A stretch of 64,000 nt of DNA from Jiella soli (GTDB lineage: Bacteria > Pseudomonadota > Alphaproteobacteria > Rhizobiales > Rhizobiaceae), in contig NZ_JAJAVB010000002.1 of NCBI RefSeq assembly GCF_020615385.1, forward strand, positions 546,265-610,264, read 5' to 3'. The notes beneath the pieces were generated by a model, which saw only the letters and a list, made by a program, of their open reading frames with translations, did not search any database and was not told where the DNA came from. Within the stretch, counting starts at the first letter, position 1. Each line of letters begins with the position of its first letter. Positions 43,072 through 51,881 of this stretch are shown one piece after another. Made by a program: the position numbers and the translations under genes.

Positions 43072-44448
43072 ATGTGGTTTCTGAACCGGGACGCTTTGAA
43101 GCGTCCGGTCTATCTCTCACTCGCCGACCAGATCGCCCGCGCGGTCCTGGATGGCAAGCTGGCGGTCGGTGCCCGGCTGCCCCCGCATCGCACGCTGGCC
43201 GACGATCTCCACGTCTCCGTGCAGACCGTCAGCCGCGCCTATGAGGAGCTGATCCGGCGCGGGCTCCTCTCCGGCGAGACCGGCCGCGGCACCTTCGTGC
43301 GGCCGCAGCGCAGCGAGGCCGCCCTGCCCTATCTGCCCGAGCGGCTCGGCGAACTCGTCGACCTGTCGATCCTGAAGCCGATCTGCGAGGACATGCATCT
43401 CGACAGGATGCGCAAGGCGCTGGTCTCGCTGGCCGAGAGCCTGCCGCCCTCGACGGTCCTGTCGTTTCGGCCGAACGTGATCTTCCCGCGCCACCGCTCG
43501 GTCGCGAGCGAATGGCTTAAGCTGTGCGGGCTCACCGTCCCGCCCTCCAACATCTGCCTGACCAACGGCGCGACCGGCGGCATGACCACGGCGCTCCTCG
43601 CCGTCGCGACGTCCGGCTCGACGATCGCCACCGAAGGCATCGGCTGCCACACGCTGATCCCGCTGGCGAGCTATCTCGGCCTGGAACTTGCCGGCCTCGA
43701 ACTCGACGACGACGGCATCGTGCCGGAAGCCCTCGCCGAGGCCTGCGAGAAGAGCATCGTGCGGGCGCTCTTCGTCCAGCCCAACGTGATCAACCCCACG
43801 GCGACGCTGATGAGCCTGAAGCGCCGCGAGGCGCTGGTCGAGATCGCGCGGAAATACGATATCGCGATCATCGAGGACGACGTGCTCGGCCCGCTGGTCG
43901 AGAAGCGGCCGCCGCCGATCGCTGCGCTGGCGCCCGAGCGCACGATCTACATCACCTCCTTCACCAAGACCGTCATGCCCGGGCTTCGCACCGGCTATCT
44001 CGCCGTTCCCGATCGCATGCTGTCGGCGGTCGTCAACCGGCATCTCGTGACCAACTGGATCGCGACGCCGATGGTCGCCGAGATCGCGACGCGCTGGGTC
44101 GCCAACGGCACCGCGATGGAGCTCGTGAAGTGGCAGCGCCAGGCGATCCGCAAGCGCCAGGCGATCGCCCGCGAGCTGCTTTCCGGGATCGAGTTCAAGG
44201 CCCATCCGGAAGCGCTTCACGTCTGGCTGCCGCTGAGCGGCGGGCGCGAGGAAAGCCTGTTCATCGCGCAGGCGCGCCTGCGCGGCGTCGCCATCGCCCC
44301 CGGCAGTTCGTTCCGCACGGGCGAGGTCCGCCAGACGGCGGTCCGCATCTCGGTCGGCTCGACCAGCGAGGAGGAATTTCGCACCGGAATGGGGGTGATC
44401 TCCAGCCTGATCCGGTCCGATCCCGAGCCGTTGCTGCTGGCGATCTGA
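43066..44448 (+). CDS. enuR: EnuR: MocR/GabR-type repressor of ectoine utilisation
   Basis: 460 residues: an N-terminal GntR winged helix (GARLPPHRTLADDLHVSVQTVSRAYEEL is the DNA-reading part, about residues 26-55) fused to a fold-type I aminotransferase domain, with the PLP-binding Lys in YITSFTKTVMPGLRTGYL near residue 303. In characterised EnuR proteins PLP captures ectoine-derived inducers (N-acetyl-diaminobutyrate, diaminobutyrate), relieving repression of the ehu/eut genes. It heads the plus-strand ectoine locus and its start overlaps an operator-like palindrome, fitting autoregulation. Confidence 0.95.
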   Translation: MTMWFLNRDALKRPVYLSLADQIARAVLDGKLAVGARLPPHRTLADDLHVSVQTVSRAYEELIRRGLLSGETGRGTFVRPQRSEAALPYLPERLGELVDLSILKPICEDMHLDRMRKALVSLAESLPPSTVLSFRPNVIFPRHRSVASEWLKLCGLTVPPSNICLTNGATGGMTTALLAVATSGSTIATEGIGCHTLIPLASYLGLELAGLELDDDGIVPEALAEACEKSIVRALFVQPNVINPTATLMSLKRREALVEIARKYDIAIIEDDVLGPLVEKRPPPIAALAPERTIYITSFTKTVMPGLRTGYLAVPDRMLSAVVNRHLVTNWIATPMVAEIATRWVANGTAMELVKWQRQAIRKRQAIARELLSGIEFKAHPEALHVWLPLSGGREESLFIAQARLRGVAIAPGSSFRTGEVRQTAVRISVGSTSEEEFRTGMGVISSLIRSDPEPLLLAI

Positions 44449-44487
44449 GCAGGACCCGCTCAGGAAACCGGCAGGCCCACCGAAATC

Positions 44488-44520
44488 GTCATGATTTTAT
44501 TTTCCACATTGACATGATTT
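44488..44520 (+). promoter_or_regulatory. Candidate EnuR operator and promoter upstream of ehuA
   Basis: GTCATGATTT (44488-44497) and ATTGACATGATTT (44508-44520) share the CATGATTT core, and the 13-mer is identical to the one before enuR. TTGACA (44509-44514) is a consensus -35 hexamer; the matching -10 (around 44530-44537, TAGATC/GATCGT) is weak, so activation or another start is possible. The site lies in the 124-base gap between enuR and ehuA. Confidence 0.55.
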
Positions 44521-44572
44521 GAAGCCCGCTAGATCGTAAGGTCACGCAGCTTCGATCAACCGGAACCACGCC

Positions 44573-45349
44573 GTGGCGGATCCCATCATCCAGCTCGACC
44601 ATGTCGTCAAACGCTTCGGCGAACTCGTCGTGCTGGACAATCTCACCTTCGACGTCCAGCCGGGCGAGAAGATTGCCCTGATCGGGCCCTCAGGCTCGGG
44701 CAAGACGACGATCCTGCGCCTGTTGATGACGCTGGAGACGCTGTCGGGCGGACACATCATCGTCGACGGTGAACAGCTCTTCCACATGAAGAAGCGCGAT
44801 GCGCTGGTTCCCGCCGACGAGGCGCATCTCCACCGCATGCGCGCCAAGATCGGCATGGTCTTCCAGCACTTCAACCTCTTTCCGCACAAGTCGGTCCTCG
44901 ACAATGTCACGCTGGCGCCGATGCTGACGCAGAAGGTGAAGCGCGCCGACGCCGAAAAGCGGGCGATGGAACTCCTCGACATGGTCGGCATGGCCGAAAA
45001 GGCCAAGGCGATGCCGGCGCAGCTTTCCGGCGGCCAGAAGCAGCGCGTCGCGATTGCCCGCGCGCTGGCACTCCAGCCGGAGATCATGCTGTTCGACGAG
45101 GTGACCTCGGCGCTCGATCCCGAGCTTGTCGAGGAGGTGCTGAACGTCATGCGGCTGCTCGCCAGCGAGACCGACATGACCATGCTCCTCGTCACCCACG
45201 AGATGAACTTCGCCCGCGACTTCGCCGACCGCGTCCTGTTCTTCGATCGCGGCCGGATCGTCGAGCAGGGTCCGCCCGGCGAGATCTTCACCAACCCGCG
45301 AGAGGAACGCACGCAGGGCTTCCTGCGCAAGGTCCTCGCGGCGCATTGA
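44573..45349 (+). CDS. ehuA: Ectoine/hydroxyectoine ABC transporter ATP-binding protein EhuA
   Basis: 258 residues, a polar-amino-acid-type ATPase with standard motifs: Walker A GPSGSGKTT near residue 38, Q-loop MVFQHFNLFPH, signature LSGGQKQRVAIARAL, Walker B IMLFDEVTSALDP and H-loop LVTHEM. It drives uptake of ectoine and 5-hydroxyectoine. The start is GTG at 44573 (MADPIIQLDHVVKRFG), preceded only by a weak purine stretch. First gene of the ehu transporter, in the order A-B-C-D. Confidence 0.95.
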   Translation: MADPIIQLDHVVKRFGELVVLDNLTFDVQPGEKIALIGPSGSGKTTILRLLMTLETLSGGHIIVDGEQLFHMKKRDALVPADEAHLHRMRAKIGMVFQHFNLFPHKSVLDNVTLAPMLTQKVKRADAEKRAMELLDMVGMAEKAKAMPAQLSGGQKQRVAIARALALQPEIMLFDEVTSALDPELVEEVLNVMRLLASETDMTMLLVTHEMNFARDFADRVLFFDRGRIVEQGPPGEIFTNPREERTQGFLRKVLAAH

Positions 45350-45393
45350 GCCGTCCCCGACGGGACACGACCAGACCAAGCACTGGAGCAATT

Positions 45394-46251
45394 ATGACAG
45401 CATCGACCCGACTGATCCGTAGCGCCCTTCTCGGCGTCTCCTTCGCAGCCGCGGCCCTCGCGGGCGCCACCGGCGCCTCCGCACAGGATGCGCTCCAGGC
45501 TCTGAAGGAGAAGGGCGAGGTCCGGATCGCCATCGGCAACGAGCCGCCCTATACCGAGCTGAAATCCGACGGCACGGTGTCGGGCGCGGCCCCGGACGTC
45601 GCCCGGGCGGTATTCAAGAAGCTCGGCATCGACAAGCTGGACCCCGTCGTCTCCGAATATGGCGCGATGATCCCCGGCCTGCAGGCCGGCCGCTTCGACG
45701 CGGTGACCGCCGGCCTCTTCATGAAGCCGCAGCGCTGCAACGCGGTCGCCTATTCCGAGCCGGTGCTGTGCGATGCCGAGGCCTTCCTGGTGAAGAAGGG
45801 CAATCCGAAGAACCTCACCAGCTTCAAGTCGATCGCCGACAGCCCCGACGCCACCATCGGCGCGCCGGGTGGCGGCACCGAGGAGCGGCTCTCGCTCGAG
45901 GCCGGCGTGCCGCGCAGCCGCGTCATCGTCGTCCCTGACACCCAGAGCGGCCTGACCATGCTGCAGCAGGGGCGCATCGACGCCTATTCGCTGCCCGTCC
46001 TGTCGATCAATTCGCTCGCCGAAAAGGGCGGCGACGGCGTCGAGGTGATCGCGCCGGTCGAGGATTCTCCGATCGCCTGCGACGGTGCGGCCTTCCCCAA
46101 GGGCGAGACGGCGCTCCGGGACGCCTTCGACGAGAAGCTCGCCGAGCTGAAGGAATCGGGCGAGTTCGCCAAGATCATCGAGCCCTACGGCTTCTCGGCC
46201 AAGGCCGCGATGGCGACCTCGCGCGAAAAGCTCTGCGCCGCAGCAGAGTAA
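45394..46251 (+). CDS. ehuB: Ectoine/hydroxyectoine-binding protein EhuB
   Basis: 285 residues: a Sec signal peptide (SALLGVSFAAAALAGATGASA, cleaved near residue 30) and a family 3 solute-binding fold. The ligand region has IGNEPPYTEL near residue 50 and GLFMKPQRC near residue 108; the equivalent positions in S. meliloti EhuB carry the Glu, aromatic and Arg residues that hold ectoine. ATG at 45394 follows TGGAGC. A 329-base gap with a long palindromic repeat separates it from ehuC. Confidence 0.93.
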   Translation: MTASTRLIRSALLGVSFAAAALAGATGASAQDALQALKEKGEVRIAIGNEPPYTELKSDGTVSGAAPDVARAVFKKLGIDKLDPVVSEYGAMIPGLQAGRFDAVTAGLFMKPQRCNAVAYSEPVLCDAEAFLVKKGNPKNLTSFKSIADSPDATIGAPGGGTEERLSLEAGVPRSRVIVVPDTQSGLTMLQQGRIDAYSLPVLSINSLAEKGGDGVEVIAPVEDSPIACDGAAFPKGETALRDAFDEKLAELKESGEFAKIIEPYGFSAKAAMATSREKLCAAAE

Positions 46252-46363
46252 GGGGCGGAGGGAGAGCGCCGATGGGGACGTCCTCCCGTCGGCGCGACGC
46301 TTCGATAGCAAGCCGATGCCAAGGAGCATCTACGGGGACGGATAGCCGCGGATTTTGAGGCTT

Positions 46364-46483
46364 CGTCATTCTCGGCACCGTCCCGGGAATCCATGGGTGG
46401 CAGTTCAAGCGCCTGATCGAAGCCGCGAAATGCACGGCCTCCGACGTCCGACTGGATTCTCGGGACGGGGCCCGAGAATGACG
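46364..46483. repeat. Long palindromic intergenic repeat inside the ehu operon
   Basis: A left arm of 30 bases (46364-46393, beginning CGTCATTCTCGG) and a right arm of 31 bases (46453-46483, ending CCGAGAATGACG) are near-perfect reverse complements around a 59-base spacer. It fills much of the 329-base gap between ehuB and ehuC (46252-46580), which holds no gene I can support. Similar CGTCATTCTCGGG palindromes are, to my knowledge, dispersed in many copies in alphaproteobacterial genomes. No transposase or target duplication is seen. Confidence 0.85.
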
Positions 46484-46580
46484 ACGCGTTGAGGCTGGCG
46501 CCTCCACTGTCTTGGCCGGGCTCGCCGTACGGCCCACCATCGTGCATCAGCACATCAACCCGCAAGGACCAACCGCTTCC

Positions 46581-47240
46581 ATGGACATGTGGCTCGGCTA
46601 TCTGACGCTGATCCTGGAGGGTGCCTGGATCACCATCCAGCTGACGATCTATGGCTGCGTCTTCGCGCTTGTGGTCGCGATCGTGGCGGGGCTCGGCCGT
46701 ATCTCGCGGTTCGCGCCGGTGCGCTGGCTCTCCGTCGCCTATGTCGAGTTCTTCCGCGGCACCTCGATCTTCGTCCAGCTGTTCTGGGCCTATTACGTCC
46801 TGCCGCTCGCCGGCTTCACCCTGTCGCCGATGCAGGCGGGCGTGCTCGCCCTCGGCCTCAATGTCGGCGCCTACGGCGCGGAGGTCGTGCGCAGCGCGAT
46901 TCAGTCGGTCGATCGCGGTCAGCGCGAGGCCGGCATCGCGCTCAACCTCACCCGCGGCCAGCGCATGCGCCACGTGATCTTCCCGCAGGCCTTTGCGGTG
47001 ATGCTGCCGACCTTCGGCAACAACGCGATCGAACTCTTGAAGGGCACCGCCATCGTCTCCCTGATCTCGCTCTCCGACATGACCTTCCAGGCGCAGGTCG
47101 TGCGGGCGCAGACCGGCAACACGGCCATCCCCTTCGTCACCATTCTGATCCTCTATTTCGCGATCTCGTCGGTCATCTCCTTCGGCGTCAGGAAAGCCGA
47201 GAAGCGCGTCTCGCGCGGTCTCGAAGGCGTGAGGGGCTAA
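46581..47240 (+). CDS. ehuC: Ectoine/hydroxyectoine ABC transporter permease EhuC
   Basis: 219 residues, a His/Glu-type permease with about five membrane segments and the EAA loop REAGIALNLTRGQRMRHVIF near residue 118; EFFRGTSIFVQLFW is the family's conserved segment. I chose ATG at 46581 (MDMWLGYLTLILEGAWITI), which gives the normal EhuC length; the open frame extends back to 46512 but that part is not family-like. Four bases separate it from ehuD. Confidence 0.93.
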   Translation: MDMWLGYLTLILEGAWITIQLTIYGCVFALVVAIVAGLGRISRFAPVRWLSVAYVEFFRGTSIFVQLFWAYYVLPLAGFTLSPMQAGVLALGLNVGAYGAEVVRSAIQSVDRGQREAGIALNLTRGQRMRHVIFPQAFAVMLPTFGNNAIELLKGTAIVSLISLSDMTFQAQVVRAQTGNTAIPFVTILILYFAISSVISFGVRKAEKRVSRGLEGVRG

Positions 47241-47244
47241 GCCG

Positions 47245-47922
47245 ATGGATTGGGACTGGGGATTCGCCTGGCAGATCCTGCCGACCCTGCTCGAAGGCGC
47301 GAAGATCACCATCATCGCGACGCTGCTCGGCTTCGTCCTTGCGGCCGTGGCCGGCCTGATCCTCGCGGTGCTCCGCCGTTCGAAGACCCAGATGGTCTGC
47401 GTCCCGGCAAAGGCCTTCGTCGAGTTCGTGCGCGGCACGCCGCTGCTCGTGCAGCTCTACTTCCTGTTCTACATCCTGCCCGATGCCGGGCTGACGCTTC
47501 CGCCGCTCGTCGCCGGCGTCATCGGCCTCGGCCTGCACTATGCGACCTACACGTCCGAGGTCTATCGCGCCGGCATCGAGAACGTGCCGCGCGGCCAGTG
47601 GGAGGCTGCCAAGGCCTGCAATCTCACGGTCCGGCAGACCTGGCTCCACGTGATCTTCCCGCAGGCGATCCTTCCGATGATCCCGGCGCTGGCGAACTAT
47701 CTCATCGCCATGTTCAAGGAAACGCCGCTGCTTTCGGCGATCACCGTCCTCGAACTGATGAACCAGGCGCGCTCGATCGCCAACTACAATTATCGCTATC
47801 TCGAGCCGATCACCCTCGTCGGCGTCTTCTTCCTGGTGATCAGCCTGATCTCGGTGATCGGCATCAAATATCTCGAACGGCGCTTCGGGGCCGGCGCCGG
47901 CCGCGGACGGGCCCTGTCATGA
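47245..47922 (+). CDS. ehuD: Ectoine/hydroxyectoine ABC transporter permease EhuD
   Basis: 225 residues, partner of EhuC: EFVRGTPLLVQLYFLFYILP and the EAA loop QWEAAKACNLTVRQTWLHVI near residue 120, with about five membrane helices. Its stop overlaps the eutA start by 4 nt (ATGA), so uptake and catabolic genes are translationally joined. Confidence 0.95.
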   Translation: MDWDWGFAWQILPTLLEGAKITIIATLLGFVLAAVAGLILAVLRRSKTQMVCVPAKAFVEFVRGTPLLVQLYFLFYILPDAGLTLPPLVAGVIGLGLHYATYTSEVYRAGIENVPRGQWEAAKACNLTVRQTWLHVIFPQAILPMIPALANYLIAMFKETPLLSAITVLELMNQARSIANYNYRYLEPITLVGVFFLVISLISVIGIKYLERRFGAGAGRGRALS

Positions 47923-48695
47923 CCCCCGACATCGTCACGGCGAAGGCCCCCCTCACCTTCGATCCCCGCGCGATCGAGAAGCGCGTCGGCCTGATCCTGC
48001 TTGCCACCGACCACTCGACCGAGGCCGATTTCTCGCGTCTCGTCGCTTCGGCGCGCGTCGGCCTGTTCGCAACGCGCATCGCCTACGCGAACCCGGTGAC
48101 ACCCGAGAACCTTCGCGCCATGCAGCCGCGGCTGGCGGAGGCGGCGGCGCTGATCCTACCGGAGGAAGACCTCGACGTCGTCTGCTTCTCCTGCACCTCG
48201 GCCTCGGTGGTGATCGGCGACAAGGCCGTCGCGGCGGCGATCCGCTCCGCCAAGCCAAATGTTCCGGTCGTCACGCCGGCCGACGCCGCCGCAAGGGGAC
48301 TGCGAACGCTCGGGGCCAACCGCATCAGCGTGCTGACCCCCTATACGCCCGAGACCAGCGCTCCGATGGCGCGCTACTTCACCGAGGCGGGCTTTTCGAT
48401 CGCGAGCTTCACCTGCCTCGGTCTCGAGGACGACCGCGAGATGGCCCGGATCGCCGAGGCGTCACTGGTGGAGGCCGCCGTGGCGGCGACGGCGCCGGAC
48501 GCCGAAGCGCTGTTCATCTCCTGCACGGCTCTCCGTTCGGCGAGCGTCGCCGCCGAGATCGAGGAGCGGATCGGGCGTCCGGTGGTGACGTCCAACCAGG
48601 CGAGCGCCTGGGCCTGCCTCGCCCATTGCGGCATCCTGCCGGACCGCCCCGATGCCGGCCGGCTGTTCGCCAACGCCCTTGCGGTCACGGTCTGA
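47919..48695 (+). CDS. eutA: Ectoine utilisation protein EutA (Asp/Glu racemase superfamily)
   Basis: 258 residues of the Asp/Glu/hydantoin racemase-maleate isomerase fold. Two active-site cysteines are visible, Cys92 in FSCTSAS and a second in ISCTALR near residue 205. With EutB and EutC it is proposed to remove the 5-hydroxyl group, converting hydroxyectoine to an ectoine-pathway compound; the exact reaction of EutA was not established to my knowledge. Start by ATGA overlap with ehuD. Confidence 0.93.
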   Translation: MTPDIVTAKAPLTFDPRAIEKRVGLILLATDHSTEADFSRLVASARVGLFATRIAYANPVTPENLRAMQPRLAEAAALILPEEDLDVVCFSCTSASVVIGDKAVAAAIRSAKPNVPVVTPADAAARGLRTLGANRISVLTPYTPETSAPMARYFTEAGFSIASFTCLGLEDDREMARIAEASLVEAAVAATAPDAEALFISCTALRSASVAAEIEERIGRPVVTSNQASAWACLAHCGILPDRPDAGRLFANALAVTV

Positions 48696-48699
48696 TCCG

Positions 48700-49686
48700 A
48701 TGCCCATCGTCGCCCTGCCAGAGATCCAGGAGGCGGCCAGCCGCATCGCCGGGAACGTGAGGCGCACGCCGGTGGAGCTGTCGCACAGCCTGTCGGACCG
48801 GGCAGGCGTGCCGGTATACCTGAAGCTCGAACACCGGCAGATCACCGGCGCCTTCAAGCTGCGCGGCGCCACCAATGCCGTCCTCAGCCTCTCCGCAGCC
48901 GACCGGGCGCGCGGCGTCGCCTGCGCCTCCACCGGCAATCACGGCCGGGCCCTTGCCCATGCTGCCTCGAATCTCGGCATACGCTGCATCGTCTGCATGT
49001 CGAAGCTGGTGCCCGAGAACAAGCGCGACGCGATCGCCGCGCTCGGGGCCGAGGCGCGCATCGTCGGCAAGAGCCAGGACGAGGCGCAGCGCGAGGTCGA
49101 CCGCCTCGTGGCGGAGGAAGGCTTCACCGACATCCCGCCCTTCGACCACCGCGCCATCGTCGCCGGCCAGGGCACGATCGGGCTGGAGATGCTGGACGAC
49201 GTGCCGGAAGCCGAGACGATCCTCGTGCCGCTCTCCGGCGGCGGCCTGATCGCCGGCATCGCCGCGGCGGTGAAGGGCCGCAAGCCCGACGCCCGGGTGA
49301 TCGGCATTTCGATGGAACGGGGTGCGGCGATGCAGGCAAGTCTTTCCGCCGGCCGCCCGGTCGAAGTCGAGGAACTGCCGACGCTTGCCGATTCTCTCGG
49401 CGGCGGCATCGGCCTTGCCAATTCATGGACCTTCGAAGCGGTGCGCGATCTCGTCGACGAAGTCGTGCTCCTCTCCGAAGCCGAGATCGCGGCGGGCATC
49501 CGCCACGCCTATTTCGAGGAGCGCGAGATCGTCGAGGGGGGCGCCGCCGTCGGCATCGCCGCGCTTCTCGCCGGCAAGGTGAGGCCGCAGGGACCCGTGG
49601 TGACGCTCCTGTCCGGCCGCAACATCGCCATGGACCTCCACCGTTCGGTGGTGAACGGCGCCGACAGCTTGGAGGCGCCTCGCTGA
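48700..49686 (+). CDS. eutB: Hydroxyectoine utilisation dehydratase EutB
   Basis: 328 residues, a fold-type II PLP enzyme like threonine dehydratase. The Schiff-base Lys53 is in TGAFKLRGA, the substrate loop is STGNHGRALA and the phosphate-binding loop SGGGLIAG. It is thought to dehydrate a hydroxylated diaminobutyrate-type intermediate from 5-hydroxyectoine. ATG at 48700 is 4 bases after eutA; its stop overlaps eutC by one base (TGATG). Confidence 0.93.
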   Translation: MPIVALPEIQEAASRIAGNVRRTPVELSHSLSDRAGVPVYLKLEHRQITGAFKLRGATNAVLSLSAADRARGVACASTGNHGRALAHAASNLGIRCIVCMSKLVPENKRDAIAALGAEARIVGKSQDEAQREVDRLVAEEGFTDIPPFDHRAIVAGQGTIGLEMLDDVPEAETILVPLSGGGLIAGIAAAVKGRKPDARVIGISMERGAAMQASLSAGRPVEVEELPTLADSLGGGIGLANSWTFEAVRDLVDEVVLLSEAEIAAGIRHAYFEEREIVEGGAAVGIAALLAGKVRPQGPVVTLLSGRNIAMDLHRSVVNGADSLEAPR

Positions 49687-50678
49687 TGCCCGATATTCGC
49701 ATTCTCACCGAAGCCGAGCTTCGGCAGTTCGTCACACTCGACCTCGATGTCGTCGCCGCCATCGAGGACGCCTTCGCGGCGCTGGCGACGAAGCCGGTCG
49801 CGATGCCGCCGATCATGCGCCTCGACATTCCCGAACATCGCGGCGAGGTCGACGTGAAGACCGCCTACGTGCCGGGTCTTTCCGGCTTCGCGATCAAGGT
49901 CAGTCCCGGCTTCTTCGACAATCCCAAGCTCGGCCTCCCGAGCGTCAACGGACTGATGATGCTCCTGTCCTCGACCACCGGGCTCGTCGAGGCACTGTTC
50001 CTCGACAACGGCTATCTCACCGACGTGCGGACCGCCGCCGCTGGCGCCGTCGCCGCAAGACACCTTGCCCGGCCCGATGCCGCGGTCGCGGCGATCCTCG
50101 GGGCCGGCGTGCAGGCGAAGCTGCAGCTGAAGGCGCTGACCCTGGTGCGCCCGATCGCCGAGGCGCGGATCTGGGCGCGCGATCCAGCCAGGGCGGAAGC
50201 GGCCGCCCGCGAGGCTTCGCAGGAACTCGGCATCGCCGTGACAGCCTCGCCCGACGCCCGCATGGCCGTGAAAGGCGCTGATATCGTCGTCACCACGACG
50301 CCCTGCGACACGCCTCTCCTTCTCGCCGACTGGCTGGAGCCCGGCCAGCACGTCACCGCCATGGGCTCTGACGCCGAGCACAAGAACGAGCTCGACCCGG
50401 CGGCGCTCTTGAGGGCCGACCTCTATGTCGCCGACAGCCTCGCCCAGACCCGGCGGCTCGGCGAACTCCACCATGCGATCGCCGCCGGCCTCGTCTCTGC
50501 GGACAAGGTCTTTCCGGAACTCGGCGCGATCGTCGCGGGTCGTGTCCCCGGCCGCCCCTCCTCCGACGCCGTGACCATCGCCGACCTCACCGGCACCGGC
50601 GTCCAGGACACGGCGATCGCGACCCTTGCCCATTCCCGCGCGCTCGCAGGCGACCGCGGCACCCGTTTCGCAACCTGA
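49686..50678 (+). CDS. eutC: Ectoine utilisation protein EutC (ornithine cyclodeaminase/mu-crystallin family)
   Basis: 330 residues with the family pattern: VDVKTAYVPG for substrate contact, TDVRTAAAGAVAARHLA, and the NAD-binding motif ILGAGVQAKLQLKAL near residue 138, then AMGSDAEHKNELDP. Relatives reduce imines or cyclise diamino acids; in this locus it most likely reduces the product of EutB. TGATG coupling with eutB; 16 bases before doeA. Confidence 0.93.
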   Translation: MPDIRILTEAELRQFVTLDLDVVAAIEDAFAALATKPVAMPPIMRLDIPEHRGEVDVKTAYVPGLSGFAIKVSPGFFDNPKLGLPSVNGLMMLLSSTTGLVEALFLDNGYLTDVRTAAAGAVAARHLARPDAAVAAILGAGVQAKLQLKALTLVRPIAEARIWARDPARAEAAAREASQELGIAVTASPDARMAVKGADIVVTTTPCDTPLLLADWLEPGQHVTAMGSDAEHKNELDPAALLRADLYVADSLAQTRRLGELHHAIAAGLVSADKVFPELGAIVAGRVPGRPSSDAVTIADLTGTGVQDTAIATLAHSRALAGDRGTRFAT

Positions 50679-50694
50679 CAGGAAAGACGGCCCG

Positions 50695-51876
50695 ATGACC
50701 GGCCCGCAACTGAACTTCTCCCGCGAAGAATACGCCGCCCGGCTGGATAAGACGCGCCGCGCCATGGCCGCGCAGGGCGTGGACGCGCTCTGGGTCTCCG
50801 ATCCCTCGAACATGGCCTGGCTCACCGGTTACGACGGCTGGTCCTTTTACGTCCATCAGGGCGTTCTCGTCCTGCCGGAGGGCGAGCCGGTCTGGTTCGG
50901 CCGCGGCCAGGACGCGAACGGTGCGAAGCGCACCGCCTATCTCGCCCACGACAACATCGTCGGCTATGCCGACCACTACGTCCAGTCGACCGTCCGCCAC
51001 CCGATGGAGGTCCTCTCGCAGATGATCGCCGATCGCGGCGCGGACAGGCTGACCATCGGCGTCGAGATGGACAATTACTGGTTCTCGGCCAAGGCCTTCG
51101 CGGTCATGCAGGCGGGCCTGCCTAACGCCCGCTTCGTCGACGCGACGGCGCTGGTGAACTGGCAGCGCGCCGAAAAGAGCCCACGCGAACTCGACTACAT
51201 GCGGATCGCCGGCCGGATCGTTGGCGCCATGCACCAGCGCATCGTCGAGAAGATCGAGCCCGGCATGCGCAAATGCGATCTCGTCGCCGAGATCTACGAC
51301 GCCGGCACCAGGGGCGTCGACGGCCATGGCGGCGACTACCCGGCGATCGTGCCGCTGCTTCCCTCGGGTGCCGACGCCTCGGCGCCGCATCTCACCTGGG
51401 ACGACAGGCCGATGCAGCTCGGCGAAGGCACGTTCTTCGAGATCGCCGGCTGCTACAAGCGCTATCACTGCCCGCTGTCGCGGACCGTTTTCCTCGGCAA
51501 GCCGAGCCAGGCCTTCCTCGACGCGGAGAAGGCGACGCTCGAAGGCATGGAAGCGGGCCTCGCAGCGGCGAGGCCTGGCAATCTGACCGAGGACATCGCC
51601 AACGCCTTCTTCGGCGTCCTGAAGAGATACGGGATCGCCAAGGACAACCGCACCGGCTATCCGATCGGCCTTTCCTATCCGCCGGACTGGGGCGAGCGCA
51701 CGATGAGCCTGCGTCCCGGCGACAAGACCGAGTTGAAGCCGGGCATGACCTTCCACTTCATGACTGGCCTCTGGCTGGAGGACATGGGCCTGGAGATCAC
51801 CGAGAGCCTCGCCATCACCGAGACCGGCTACGAACTCCTCGCCGATGTTCCGCGCCAGCTCTTCGTGAAGGACTGA
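50695..51876 (+). CDS. doeA: Ectoine hydrolase DoeA (EutD)
   Basis: 393 residues of the M24 creatinase/aminopeptidase P fold: an N-terminal creatinase-like domain (SDPSNMAWLTGYDGWSFYVHQ) and a pita-bread catalytic domain from about residue 165. It opens the ectoine ring to N-acetyl-L-2,4-diaminobutyrate isomers, the first committed step and source of the EnuR inducer. ATG at 50695 is preceded by AGGAAAG. doeB follows after 5 bases. It is called EutD in rhizobial nomenclature. Confidence 0.95.
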   Translation: MTGPQLNFSREEYAARLDKTRRAMAAQGVDALWVSDPSNMAWLTGYDGWSFYVHQGVLVLPEGEPVWFGRGQDANGAKRTAYLAHDNIVGYADHYVQSTVRHPMEVLSQMIADRGADRLTIGVEMDNYWFSAKAFAVMQAGLPNARFVDATALVNWQRAEKSPRELDYMRIAGRIVGAMHQRIVEKIEPGMRKCDLVAEIYDAGTRGVDGHGGDYPAIVPLLPSGADASAPHLTWDDRPMQLGEGTFFEIAGCYKRYHCPLSRTVFLGKPSQAFLDAEKATLEGMEAGLAAARPGNLTEDIANAFFGVLKRYGIAKDNRTGYPIGLSYPPDWGERTMSLRPGDKTELKPGMTFHFMTGLWLEDMGLEITESLAITETGYELLADVPRQLFVKD

Positions 51877-51881
51877 CGCTC

